DNA from: Terrilactibacillus sp. S3-3
GTDB lineage: Bacteria; Bacillota; Bacilli; Bacillales; Sporolactobacillaceae
Length of the DNA: 64,000 nt
Reading direction: 5' to 3'
NCBI GenBank assembly: GCA_030437565.1
Contig: CP129291.1
Span: forward strand, 186,001 to 250,000
This document shows positions 54,786 to 64,000 of the stretch, piece after piece (position 1 is the first letter of the stretch; each line of letters opens with the position of its first letter). The notes beneath the pieces are model-generated. The model had not been told where the DNA came from. It saw only the letters and a list, made by a program, of their open reading frames with translations, and did no database searches. The position numbers and the translations under genes were made by a program.

Positions 54786-55210
54786 CTACTTAATAACAAG
54801 CACAGGAACAGGTGAATGTTGGACGATACCATGACTGACGCTTCCTAAGAATTCTTTGAATCCGCTCAATCCGCGGCTGCCGATCACAACGAGATCATAA
54901 TTATTCTCTTTTATATGCTCTAAGATTGTCCGAACAGGCTGCCCTTCTTTTACATAGGCATGTGTCCTGTTTGGCAAATCTTTCAGAATGGTTTCCGCTT
55001 TACTGATCGTTTCTTTGCCGCTTTTGTATGTCGATTCAACACTTCTTTGTAAAAATCACCGACGATAAATTCATTTGTCGGCACCGTTACAACATGCAGA
55101 ACATCAAGGACCGTATTTTTATCTAATTTTGCCATTTCTACCGCTTTTTCTAACGCTTTAATCGAAAGAGCGGAGTTGTCATATAGTACTAAAATTCTCG
55201 AATATAACAT
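54786..55210 (-). CDS. universal stress protein UspA family, paralogue 2 (frameshifted)
   Basis: About 141 residues. ATP-loop signature VVIGSRGLSG-(9)-GSVSHGIVQHSPVPVLVIK; N-terminus MLYSRILVLYDNSALS. One break near 55045 (FYKEVL | STYKSGKE). GAGG lies about 14 nt upstream of ATG 55210, with an A-run between that may be miscounted. Strongly similar to the gene at 3255. Confidence 0.85.
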
Positions 55211-55376
55211 TTTTTTTTCACCGTCCTCTATTTTTATTCCTGCCCATTTTAGCACAATCTCCCCAAGTAAGCATAAAAAAAGTACAAAATATTTGGAAAT
55301 GAAAACCACATGACGTTTTTTATGATTAAAATTCGCAGATAAATCCATAATAATTTCAGGAACAGGAGGATAAGAA

Positions 55377-56721
55377 ATGGAGAATAAGATATCCGAACAA
55401 ATGATCGAAGCGTATTTAAGAAATGTTCAAGAAGAGCCTAAAAATAGGGTGATTAAAAATGCCATGATGGCTAATGGCATTAATGCAACAATTGCAAAGA
55501 ATAAAGCCATTGTCATGATGAATCCCGTGTTTTCCGAAGAAATTGATACGGAAAAAGTGGCCAACCAAAAGCAAAGCGGCCGGTGTTGGATTTTTGCAGC
55601 TTTGAACACATTCCGTCATCGTTTAAATGCCCGTTTCAACTTAAAGGATTTTGAGCTATCACAAAATTATATGATGTTTTGGGATAAACTAGAGAAATCC
55701 AATTATTTTTTGGAAAGTATTCTGCAAACAGCAAACGAGCCAGTGAACGGAAGGCTTCTTTCTTGGCTCTTGACCAATCCTCAACAAGACGGCGGGCAAT
55801 GGGATATGCTGGTTTCCCTCGTCGAAAAATATGGTGTTGTTCCGAAACAAGTGATGCCGGAAACTTACCAAAGCAGTCAATCTAAAGAGTTAAACTCTGT
55901 TTTGGATGCAAAATTAAGAGACGGTGCTTATAAGTTAAGGCAACTGCGCGAAAATGGAAAGTTGGATAAAGAATTGACGGAGGAAAAGATAAACATTCTT
56001 GGCGATATCTACACCATCCTCACATTCTCACTGGAGAACCTCCGAAAAAGTTTGATTTTGAATATAGGGATGAAAATAACGATTTCCATATAGGGGAAGA
56101 AAATCTCACACCTCAGGCCTTTTTCAAGAAATATGTTCAAGTCAATTTAGATGATTACGTCAGTATCATCAATGCGCCTACAAAAGATAAACCTTACGGA
56201 AAAACTTATACAGTTAAATATCTCGGAAATGTTATTGGCGGTAAACAGATTAAATATTTAAATGTCGACATGAAGACTTTGAAAAATCTGGCGATCAGTC
56301 AACTCAAGGATAAGGAAACTGTATGGTTTGGCTCTGATGTCGTCAGATATTCTGATCGTAAAGAAGGGATTTTGGATACCGATCTATACGATTATAAAAC
56401 AGCTTTCAGCACGGAATTTACACTCAATAAAGCTGAGCGCCTAAATTATAAAGAAAGCAGCTTGACGCATGCGATGGTTCTAACCGGAGTCAATCTGATA
56501 AATGGACAGCCTAACCGATGGAAAGTGGAAAATAGCTGGGGTGTGAAGAGTCCGGATTCAAAGGTTATTTTGTCATGAGTGACAATTGGATGGATGAGTT
56601 TACTTATCAAGTGGTTGTTAACCGGAAGTACCTGTCAAACGATCTTAGAGACGCCTATGAGCAGACGCCGATTGAATTAGAACCATGGGATCCGATGGGA
56701 TCTTTGGCCTTGATGAAATAA
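55377..56721 (+). CDS. pepC: aminopeptidase C / bleomycin hydrolase (frameshifted)
   Basis: Cytosolic papain-fold cysteine aminopeptidase (C1B). Oxyanion Gln and catalytic Cys in NQKQSGRCWIFAALN near residue 62-76, catalytic His in SSLTHAMVLTG and Asn in VENSWG, all present. Breaks near 56035 (TFSL | GEPPKKFDFEYR) and 56565 (SPDSK | GYFVMSDNWMDEF). About 447 residues, as in Bacillus/Lactococcus PepC. ACAGGAGGATAA precedes ATG. Confidence 0.93.
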
Positions 56722-56751
56722 ATTCAGAACCATTTAAGTCCAAAAGGCAAT

Positions 56752-56804
56752 GAACGACCCCGACTTTATGCTAAACAAAGTTTTAGGAAAGTCGGGGTCG
56801 TTTA
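56752..56804 (+). terminator. terminator of pepC
   Basis: Stem GAACGACCCCGACTT/AAGTCGGGGTCGTTT with T residues after it, 30 nt past the stop. Confidence 0.85.
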
Positions 56805-57135
56805 CTGAAAATAAAAAACCTGTTAGCCTCAAACTAGGTATATTATAATCGAGTGGGGGATTTTTCATAGATTACAATATACAATCACATTCAATACCAA
56901 AAAGTGAGTATCTTTCTATCTCGTCAAGAACATTCATTAATACGCAGCTAAATTATGGCTGTTAACCGATGACCTCCATTTTCACTTTGTGAAAGTTGAG
57001 TTCTTGACAAATCGCTATATCCTTGATAGATGGGCTTGAGCTTTTTGGCCTTTTAGTATGGGATCATTCCGTTAGAAAAATAGTATTCTATTTTGACTAT
57101 ATGTTTTTTGGCGGTTTTAAGAAGGAGAAACGAGG
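56805..57135. other. intergenic upstream of arsB
   Basis: AT-rich, with no ArsR-like gene or clear inverted operator. The ribosome site AAGAAGGAGAAACGAGG lies right before arsB. Confidence 0.4.
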
Positions 57136-58435
57136 ATGTCTGCAGTCTTGGCAATTGTTGTTTTTTTACTAACGCTTACGTTCGTGATTTGGCAGCCGAA
57201 AAATTTGTCCATCGGCTGGTCGGCATGCGGAGGCGCACTCATCGCACTGCTTGTTGGTGTCGTTCATTTAAACGATGTCCGGACAGTCATCGGCATTATC
57301 TGGAATGCCACCCTTGCCTTTGTGGCGATTATCATTATTTCATTAATTTTGGACCATATCGGGTTCTTTGAATGGGCAGCTGCGCACATGGCTCAGCTGG
57401 CGAATGGGCATGGCATTCGCATGTTTATCTTCATTTCGATTCTGGGCGCATTCATTTCTGCCTTTTTCGCAAATGATGGCGGGGCTCTGATTTTGACCCC
57501 GATTGTTTTAGCGATGGTCAGGGCGTAAATTTTGATAAACAACGTGTATTTCCTTTTGTGATCGCCAGCGGTTTTATTGCCGATACGACGTCTCTGCCTT
57601 TAGTTGTCAGCAACTTAGTTAATATCGTCTCAGCTGATTTTTTTTTTTTGGTGTTTCGTTTGGACAATACGCCCTGCACATGATCATCCCGACCATCTTC
57701 TCGCTCATTACAAGTATTGCGGTGCTTTATCTCTACTTTCGCAAAGATTGGCCGCAAAAATACCAACTGTCTGATTTGAAGAAACCATTATCCGCTCTCA
57801 AGGATATCAGAATGTTTCACATTTCATGGTTTGTTCTGATTGTACTGGTCATTGGCTATTTCGTAAGCAGTTTGGTCAAGATTCCGGTGTCCTTTATTAC
57901 GCTTAGCATTGCTTTTGTGTTCTTGTTCCTTGGCAGCCGGAGTGCCGCAATCCATACCAAAACGATTTTAAAAAGTGCCCCATGGAGCATCGTGTTCTTT
58001 TCATTAGGCATGTACGTTGTCGTCTATGGCTTAAGAAATGCAGGGATTATTCATGTCTTATCTCAAGTCATTGAATCCGGAGCGCATAGCGGTCTTTTGT
58101 CAGGTACAATCATGATGGGCTTTCTCTCTGCGGTTTTGTCTGCACTCATGAACAATTTGCCGACAGTGATGATCAACGCACTGTCCATTGATGCGACATC
58201 CACTGCGGGGGTCATGCATCAGGCACTTGTTTATGCGAATGTAGTGGGTGCTGATCTTGGACCAAAGATGACCCCGATCGGTTCTTTGGCAACCTTGCTA
58301 TGGCTTCACGTCCTTTCTGAAAAAGGGGTCAAGATCAGATGGGGGGAATATTTTAGTATCGGCATTGTGGTGACCATTCCGGTTCTGTTTGCCACATTGG
58401 TCGGCGTTTATTTATCCGTTCTTATTTTTGGCTAA
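57136..58435 (+). CDS. arsB: ArsB-type arsenite efflux permease (frameshifted)
   Basis: Membrane antiporter exporting arsenite/antimonite, about 432 residues and 12 helices. Family features include [15 protein letters not shown] at the N-terminus, [20 protein letters not shown] and [15 protein letters not shown]. Breaks near 57525 (AMVRA | [11 protein letters not shown]) and in the T-run near 57642 (SADFFF | GVSFGQYA). No arsR or arsC in the window, so its regulation and the rest of the detox path are elsewhere or absent. Confidence 0.88.
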
Positions 58436-58624
58436 AAGATAATGAATGAGCTTTTGGATGGCACTGGCAGAGGCGGGAAGGCAGGTATAGGCGTAATAAA
58501 CGTCTCATCTTTGAGAAGGGGAGAAACATGATGAAAAGCCCCGGATCTTAAATAAATGATCATTTAACTCAGGTCATACTACTGAGGAAAAGAGTTTTGA
58601 AAAAGAGGGAAAGAAGGCAGCGCC

Positions 58625-59951
58625 TTGGAGATTTCATTAAAAGCGAAGCAAGTCTTTAACATGGCTTTACCGGCAATCGGTGAATCCTATCTTCAAAGCT
58701 TATTGGGTGTAGTCGATGCCTTTTTCATTGCCAAATTAGGTTTACTTGCTATTAATGCCGTTGGCGTGACCAATATTTACAGTATGACTTATATCGGCGT
58801 GTTTACAGCGATTTCTGCCACCCTTTCTGTTTTTGTAGCCAGAGCTTTTGGAGCAAAGGATAATGAGAGAAGCAAATCGGTTGTTTTTCACGGTCTATTT
58901 ATTTCATTCTTAGTCGGTCTCATTTTTTCACTGGTTTCAGTTGTATTCGCACATCCTTTGCTTGAAATGGTAGGGGCTGATGCTAAGCTGCAAGATACGG
59001 CCCATATATATTTTAAAGTTGTTCTCGCTGACCCCCTTTATTGCCTTGTTTACCGCCCAATCCGCTTCGTTTCGTGCGATAGGTGATACCAAAACGCCGT
59101 TCAAAATCGGCATTGAAATGAATTTGGCTCACGTTATCCTTGATTACGTTTTAATTTTTGGGCTGGGACCTATTCATGGATTAGGTTTAACGGGGGCGGC
59201 GATTGCGATGATATTGGCAAGAATTTATGGCTTTGTCCGTTTATTCATTATTTCTCAAAGGATTCCTGCAATAGCTTTAAAAAGTCATGATTTGAAAGTG
59301 ATTTGGAATTTAGCTGGGAGCATGATAAAATTTGCGGTTCCGGCTGCGGTTGAGAGATTAAGCATGAGACTCGGGCAGGCGATCTATTTTGGGCTCATTG
59401 TACGAATGGGGACAGAAGTCTATGCAGCCCATAACATAGCCGGTACACTAACAACCTTCGCCTCCACAGTAGGAGGCGGATTTGCCGTTGCCGCAATCAC
59501 ACTCATCGGTCAAGCGATTGGAGAAATCATCCATCCGACATCAAAGAATATCGAAAATGAGAGCTATATTCAGTCGGCCTTTTCGATGACCATGATTACT
59601 GCTCTACTAGCCGCATCCAGCCCCTGGATTGGAACGCTGTTCACGCATGATAAAACGGTCCTTCATTTATTGATGATTGTTCTGTTCATTGATACGATAT
59701 CCCAGCCATTCCTTGCTTCTGTCTTAGTGGACACTTCAGTCGTTCAGGCTGGAGGCAATAGTTCTTTTCCGATGATAGTGACCATGATTGGAATATGGGG
59801 TGTACGGACATTAGGCGTTTATATTTTTGCTTGGAAACTAGGGTTTGGTTTGCCGGCCGTATGGTTGTCGATAGCAGCGGATAACGCATTAAGAGCCGGA
59901 TTATTTGTGTGGTACCGAAAAAGAAAAAATGTAATAAGGCATTTGGCGTAA
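58625..59951 (+). CDS. MATE-family efflux transporter (frameshifted)
   Basis: Twelve-helix Na+/H+-coupled multidrug exporter, about 441 residues. Two MatE halves are visible (QVFNMALPAIGESYLQSLLG; GTLTTFASTVGGGFAVAAIT), with ASFRAIGDTKTPF typical of the first half's end. TTG start at 58625, GAAGG upstream. One break near 59025 (YFKVVL | ALTPFIALFTAQS). Substrate unknown. Confidence 0.88.
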
Positions 59952-59981
59952 AAAAAAACTAACATAAAGTTTGAGGCTGTT

Positions 59982-60352
59982 TAATGTATAGCACTATTAG
60001 ATAGGGCTAACGCATGATAATATGTATATAAAGTAAGTTGGAGGTGACCTGAATGAAATGGGAAGATGTATGCCAAGGTTCCCTGACCAATGGGTATTGA
60101 TTGAGGCGATCCAAGCTTATACGAATGAAGAAAGTGAACGTATATTAGAAGAAGTTGCTCCTTTGAAAAAGTTTTCTAATTCTCCAGAGGCAATGAGAGC
60201 TTATCAAGAAATTCATCATGAAAATCCTTCCCGGGAGCTATATGTTCTTCATACCAGACGAAAAAACCCTAATATCATTGAGAAAAAGTGGGTAGGGGTG
60301 AAACGGTTGTGAAGAAGTTATTAATAGAAGATGGGTTACTACTAACAGATGT
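59982..60352 (+). repeat. ~340-bp direct repeat, right copy
   Basis: Repeats 54222-54605, with an additional ~12 bp near 60010-60030 (GATAATATGTATATAA). Confidence 0.8.
60058..60312 (+). CDS. small helical protein partner of a protease-like ORF, copy 2
   Basis: About 84 residues, differing from copy 1 at roughly ten positions and ending EKKWVGVKRL. The family-like start MKWEDVCQ at 60053 is again out of frame with the body by one base, while ATG 60058 opens it. Overlaps the protease-like remnant at its end, as in a coupled pair. Confidence 0.6.
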   Translation: MGRCMPRFPDQWVLIEAIQAYTNEESERILEEVAPLKKFSNSPEAMRAYQEIHHENPSRELYVLHTRRKNPNIIEKKWVGVKRL

Positions 60353-60428
60353 TGAAGGGGCCTTTTGCAATCGCAATCCAACAACGCCAACCTATGCCTG
60401 CAAGGAATCATCTGCAGCCACAGTTTAG
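60309..60428 (+). pseudogene. retropepsin-like aspartyl protease, N-terminal remnant 2
   Basis: MKKLLIEDGLLLTDVEG and then an unrelated tail to a stop at 60426-60428. As in copy 1 the active-site region is missing. Confidence 0.4.
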
Positions 60429-60569
60429 TCAAAAACTCTCATGGCGTCCACCTGGGTATTTTATTCTAATCCTTTGTTCTTCCTCAGAAAATGTGGAAAA
60501 AGTAGTAGAAATATATATATATAGTAATAAAAAAGGAAGATGATATTCACTTTAAAGAGAGGGAAGAAA

Positions 60570-61673
60570 ATGGGGAAAAAGTTATTCGCAATCTTTGCTG
60601 CTATTCTCGTTGTCTTTGCCGGATTGCATTTGGCTGAACCGGCTCATGCTGCGACAAGCAAAACAAAATATGTCACAGCGAGCGCCCTGAATGTCAGAAG
60701 CGGACCGGGCACGAATTACAGGGTGGTGACAACGGTTAAGAAGAATCAGTCTGTACAAGTGACGCAAACCAAAGGCTCCTGGGATAAGGTAATAATTGGA
60801 ACAAAAACCGGCTGGGCTTCGGGTAAATATCTGACAACCAAGAAACCGGCGTCCCAAACAACAACGGCTGCTAAAACCATGTATGTGACGGCAAGTGCCT
60901 TGAATGTACGCAGCGGCCCAAGTACAAAATATAAGGTCGTGACCGTTATCAAAAAGAACCAGTCCGTAAAAGTGACGCAAACAACGAATTCATGGGATAA
61001 AGTAACGGTCGGCACGAAAACGGGTTGGGCTTCCGGGAAATATCTGACAACCAAAAAAAAACCGGCAGCTCCTAAGAATTTGGCGGAAGGTTTAAAAACA
61101 GTAGGAAGCAACAAACAATTAATTCTTGTCACTTCGGGCGGTTACAATACCTCTTCCGCTGACATTCGCACATTTGAGAAGAATGCCAAAGGCAAATGGG
61201 TGCCTGTTTTATCAACAACGGGACATATCGGGAAATACGGATTCACAAAAGATATGAAAGAAGGGGGCGAAAAATCCCCGATTGGGAAGTATACAATCGG
61301 AACCACTTTTGGGCGCGAGGGAAATCCGGGAACCAAATTAGCTTTCCGAAACATCACAAGCGATGACGTTTGGGTGGATGATCCAACGTCTCCGCTTTAT
61401 AACACATGGCAATCGAAAAAGAAAACACAGGGGCAATGGAAAAGTGCCGAAAACATGAATATCCCGGCATACACCTATGGTTTTGTCATCAACTACAATA
61501 CAAAACGGGTGCCGTATAAAGGAAGCGCGATCTTTTTCCACATTGGCAGCAGCTATACACTCGGATGTACTGCGACCTCCGAAACAAATGTCGTTAAGAT
61601 ATTAAAATGGCTGGACCCTGCAAAAAAACCAGTGATCATTCAGACGCCTATTAAGGAGATAAACCAATATTAA
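60570..61673 (+). CDS. secreted protein with two SH3b domains and an L,D-transpeptidase domain
   Basis: Cell-wall enzyme, 367 residues, uninterrupted. Signal peptide to AEPAHA-A (about residue 27), two near-identical bacterial SH3 repeats (each VTASALNVRSGP...GWASGKYLTTKK; residues about 32-90 and 105-163), then a YkuD-type domain with catalytic His in IFFHIGS and Cys in TLGCTATSE. AGAGAGGG precedes ATG 60570; an upstream in-frame ATG at 60540 would spoil the signal peptide. Roles in peptidoglycan cross-linking or spore wall are possible. Confidence 0.9.
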   Translation: MGKKLFAIFAAILVVFAGLHLAEPAHAATSKTKYVTASALNVRSGPGTNYRVVTTVKKNQSVQVTQTKGSWDKVIIGTKTGWASGKYLTTKKPASQTTTAAKTMYVTASALNVRSGPSTKYKVVTVIKKNQSVKVTQTTNSWDKVTVGTKTGWASGKYLTTKKKPAAPKNLAEGLKTVGSNKQLILVTSGGYNTSSADIRTFEKNAKGKWVPVLSTTGHIGKYGFTKDMKEGGEKSPIGKYTIGTTFGREGNPGTKLAFRNITSDDVWVDDPTSPLYNTWQSKKKTQGQWKSAENMNIPAYTYGFVINYNTKRVPYKGSAIFFHIGSSYTLGCTATSETNVVKILKWLDPAKKPVIIQTPIKEINQY

Positions 61674-61826
61674 AGCAAGGAAACCTGCAAAGGAGCCTCT
61701 CACTTTTGTTTTTTTTTTGTTTCTAATCATTTTTTTGATAGTTTTTTACGATTTCTAGAGAGTGAAAAGTTCTTTATATTAAAATTCACTTCTTTAACTA
61801 CGTGTCTAAGCAAATCAATACTTTCT

Positions 61827-62258
61827 CTATTTTGACTCTGGTTTTTTAACCTTTTGTTGTCTCTCTATTTTTTCAATTTCTGAGACTGATTTAATATCCT
61901 TTCTCATCAGTTTGAACAATTTATTTGAATAATCAGAATCACCATCAAAATTATTCTCACCTGCCCCTAAAGAAATTTGTGCGGAGAAATTTAAATCTTT
62001 ATCGTTGTTTATATAACCGTCAATAAATAACCCGCCTGTTGGTGTTGTATCATTTCCGGTAAAAGTGATACTCTTAAATGATGGGACATTATACTTAAAA
62101 AATTTCACAATTCTCTTTTCTTGCTTAGTAATAAAGGTCTTCTTTTCGCTTTCCTGTTTCATTTGTTCTTCATGCTTCATCCAGCCATAACCTCCAATGG
62201 TGAGTGAAATGACAAATAGTGCACAAAGTACTATAATGATTTTAGTTTTCACTCGCAT
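61827..62258 (-). CDS. DUF1433-like membrane-anchored protein 1
   Basis: 143 residues: an N-terminal anchor (IIIVLCALFVISLTIGGYGW), then a charged stretch and a domain with QEKRIVKFFKYNVPSFKSIT, LFIDGYINNDKDLNFSA and RKDIKSVSEIEKI. The layout matches Bacillus DUF1433 proteins of unknown function. A related gene lies 450 bp away on the same strand. Confidence 0.65.
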   Translation of the reverse strand: MRVKTKIIIVLCALFVISLTIGGYGWMKHEEQMKQESEKKTFITKQEKRIVKFFKYNVPSFKSITFTGNDTTPTGGLFIDGYINNDKDLNFSAQISLGAGENNFDGDSDYSNKLFKLMRKDIKSVSEIEKIERQQKVKKPESK

Positions 62259-62299
62259 CTATGTATCCGCTTCCTTTGTAAAAAAGTAGGAAAGGTATG

Positions 62300-62712
62300 T
62301 ACTAGCCCGCTGATTAATGGAAGTTGCGGATAAGCTCGATTGCTATTATACGAAGGTATCAAAACTACCGAGACTGGGAAAAGGATCGGATCAGTGATTT
62401 AAGGCTGCGTTATATTTCCAAAACAGGTGCGGGGGGACAGTATCATCTGTTAAACCACCATAGTAATGTAACTAGGCGATCAGGGATATGGCACCTATCG
62501 TGTACGGGGAAAGGGGGGCTATGACACGGAAGCCTTTGAAGAATTTGTCCGCAGATTGGAAAATAACAAGGAAAAAACTGACGGCTTTTGCCACATGCTT
62601 CCTACTCATGCTTTATTTTGTGGGAGACGTTTTCCTTTGTTTATCCGCTTTCAATTCAGTTCAAAAGACAAAAAGCTGTGAGATGATTAGGACGCCCAAG
62701 AGCCCAATTTCA
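62300..62712 (+). pseudogene. degenerate coding remnant between two DUF1433-like genes
   Basis: Plus-strand pieces GYGTYRVRGKGGYDTEAFEE (frame near 62485) and FCHMLPTHALFCGRRFPLF (near 62587) look coding but need several frame changes and no start is seen. I do not recognise the family. Confidence 0.35.
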
Positions 62713-63134
62713 TTATTTTGATTCAGATTCATTCTCTTTCTGTTCATTTTTCAGTTTTTCAATTTCTGAGACTGATTTCACATCCTTTCGTAATAATTTA
62801 TACAATTCATCCGTGTATCCACCCTGTGCTTCAAAATTCGTTTCCCCTCTCGCAAGTGATATTGTTGATGAAAATGTTAACCTTTTATTACCGTTTATAT
62901 AGCCATGAATAATGACACTTTCGGTTGGTAATTTATTGTAATTAGTAAATGTAATCGTTTTGAATGATGGAAGATTATACTTATAAAACTCAGTTATCCG
63001 TTTTTCCTGTTTCTCGGTATATGCTCTCTCTTCATTTTTCTTCTCATGCTGCATTCACAAATAACCTCCCATAACAATTACAATGAAAAAAAGATTGCAC
63101 AAAGTATTATAATAAATTTACCTGAATTATTCAT
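62713..63134 (-). CDS. DUF1433-like membrane-anchored protein 2 (frameshifted)
   Basis: Parallels the first copy: QEKRITEFYKYNLPSFKTIT, VIIHGYINGNKRLTFSS and RKDVKSVSEIEKL. The N-terminal anchor (MNNSGKFIIILCAIFF...VMGGYLW) from ATG 63134 is joined after indels near 63070-63095. About 140 residues. The 62713-62870 DNA is clearly similar to 61827-61980. Confidence 0.62.
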
Positions 63135-63361
63135 AAAGCGTCATTCTCCAAGTTTTTGAGTGGTGATTTCTCTGAAAATCTCACTTTTTTTTTGATTCGC
63201 CGACATTCAAAATGGAGGCACTGATCGGCTCTTCGGTCATCAAGATCATTTTTTGATCCTTTCAGTGTGATCCGAACGCTTTTTTTTTTTCGTTCTATAG
63301 GCAGACTGATCCTGTTTGTCTCAAATGAGTTGTTCTATTTGAACAGATTTTTGAATGAGCG

Positions 63362-64000
63362 TTACGCCGGTGTCGGCAACCGCTTGATATTAGTGAGCGT
63401 CTGCCAAAATGCTTTCTGATAAAGGCAGTGGCTGCAGAGTCGAAAAATCAGATAACGGCCGGAGTGAACCTGTCTCCCAGCGATCTTGATCAACCGGAAA
63501 CGCACGGTATCCATTCGCCACACTTTTTTCTTCAAAAAGACTTTGGCAGACAAAGCAGACGGAAACCAGCCTGAATGTTATTGGCTAGAACCCGAATCTG
63601 CAGCTTGGCTGCGTTCGCTTCAAAACGGTGACTGCTCAACTGGTCAAAGGCAAACCCGTTTTTGCCTTCTTTGATCAGGTTTTCCATCGTGCCTCGGTTC
63701 TGATAGAATTTGACGACTCTTTTAGCCGAAAGGGTCATGTTCGTCACGATAAAGGTGGGTTGGAAAAACAGTTCGTCTTCCGGCCGCTCCAGTTTTGCGA
63801 CCACCCGCCGGGCACGATCCCAGGAAGCGGCCCGGTACGAAAATTCCGTGTAAAATACGGCCCGGGCCCCGACCGGCATGGCCTGCTTTTTCTGACGTTC
63901 TTCGACCTGCTTCTGTGCTTTTTCATCCAGCTTGCGGTTCGCCTTCAGACGGATGGCATAAAAAACGTCCTTCTCCTCGCACAGTTTGTATAAACCGGGG
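63362..64000 (-). pseudogene. IS1380-like transposase, C-terminal part, cut by window edge
   Basis: Reverse strand reads FYQNRGTMENLIKEGKNGFA, SSHRFEANAAKLQIRVLANN and RFRLIKIAGRQVHSGRY. The conserved Y-(n)-R-G-x-E-N-x-I-K-E layout with the catalytic Glu fits IS1380/IS4-group DDE transposases. A break near 63540 separates the last 60 codons; the 5' part lies beyond 64000. Confidence 0.8.

Noticed and set aside
54222-60352. Composite transposon
   Set aside because: The bracketing repeats encode no transposase and show no terminal inverted repeats or target duplications; a plain duplication fits better.

Overview
The window looks like a chromosomal segment of an endospore-forming Bacillales bacterium. 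Evidence: a B. subtilis-like block tRNA cluster - rocF - sigW - rsiW - cdaA - cdaR - glmM - glmS ribozyme - glmS (about 9.0-19.3 kb), a Spo0E-family phosphatase, a TPP riboswitch on thiC, cre and SigW sites, and strong Shine-Dalgarno sequences with frequent TTG/GTG starts. Genus cannot be fixed from the sequence alone; Sporolactobacillaceae or Bacillaceae would fit.

Layout. 0-9 kb: repeat-like DNA, then dsdA, coaA, a universal stress protein, an AAC(3)-like acetyltransferase, a VanY-type lipoprotein, an MFS exporter and a small K+ channel. 9-19.3 kb: the conserved core with eight tRNAs, arginase, the SigW envelope-stress system, c-di-AMP synthase with its regulator, and the GlmM/GlmS amino-sugar pathway. 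19.3-34.5 kb: an AT-richer accessory region with two LysR-regulated transporter loci, two IS256-family insertions (one splitting a YwaF-like gene), a rifampin phosphotransferase and a TnpB element abutting the 3' end of an IscB gene. 34.9-48.7 kb: a Ktr potassium system, riboswitch-controlled thiC, a deleted ISLre2-like element, a 2OG-dioxygenase/csaA/EamA cluster, a two-component system, a methyltransferase and a MntP/YtaF-like membrane protein. 49-54.6 kb: a third IS256 copy, a MarR/YczE divergon with palindromic operators, two GNAT enzymes including PaiA, and a paiB whose 5' part is replaced by a TnpB remnant. 54.2-64 kb: a ~340-bp direct repeat brackets usp, pepC, arsB and a MATE pump; then an SH3b/L,D-transpeptidase, two DUF1433-like genes and the end of an IS1380-like transposase.

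Functional links. CdaA/CdaR make and control c-di-AMP, which in Firmicutes inhibits Ktr K+ uptake (family knowledge; Ktr genes lie about 20 kb away). CdaA, CdaR, GlmM and GlmS are the usual c-di-AMP/cell-wall precursor operon. SigW/RsiW is autoregulated through a visible SigW promoter.

Data quality. More than half of the larger coding regions need one or more single-base indels to read through, including core genes glmM (four) and glmS (three), and many of these lie in short homopolymers. The three IS256 copies carry private lesions at different sites. Most breaks are therefore probably sequencing errors, and I give full restored gene spans with the breaks noted. Some lesions (IS insertion, paiB truncation, a frame change shared by two diverged copies) look biological.
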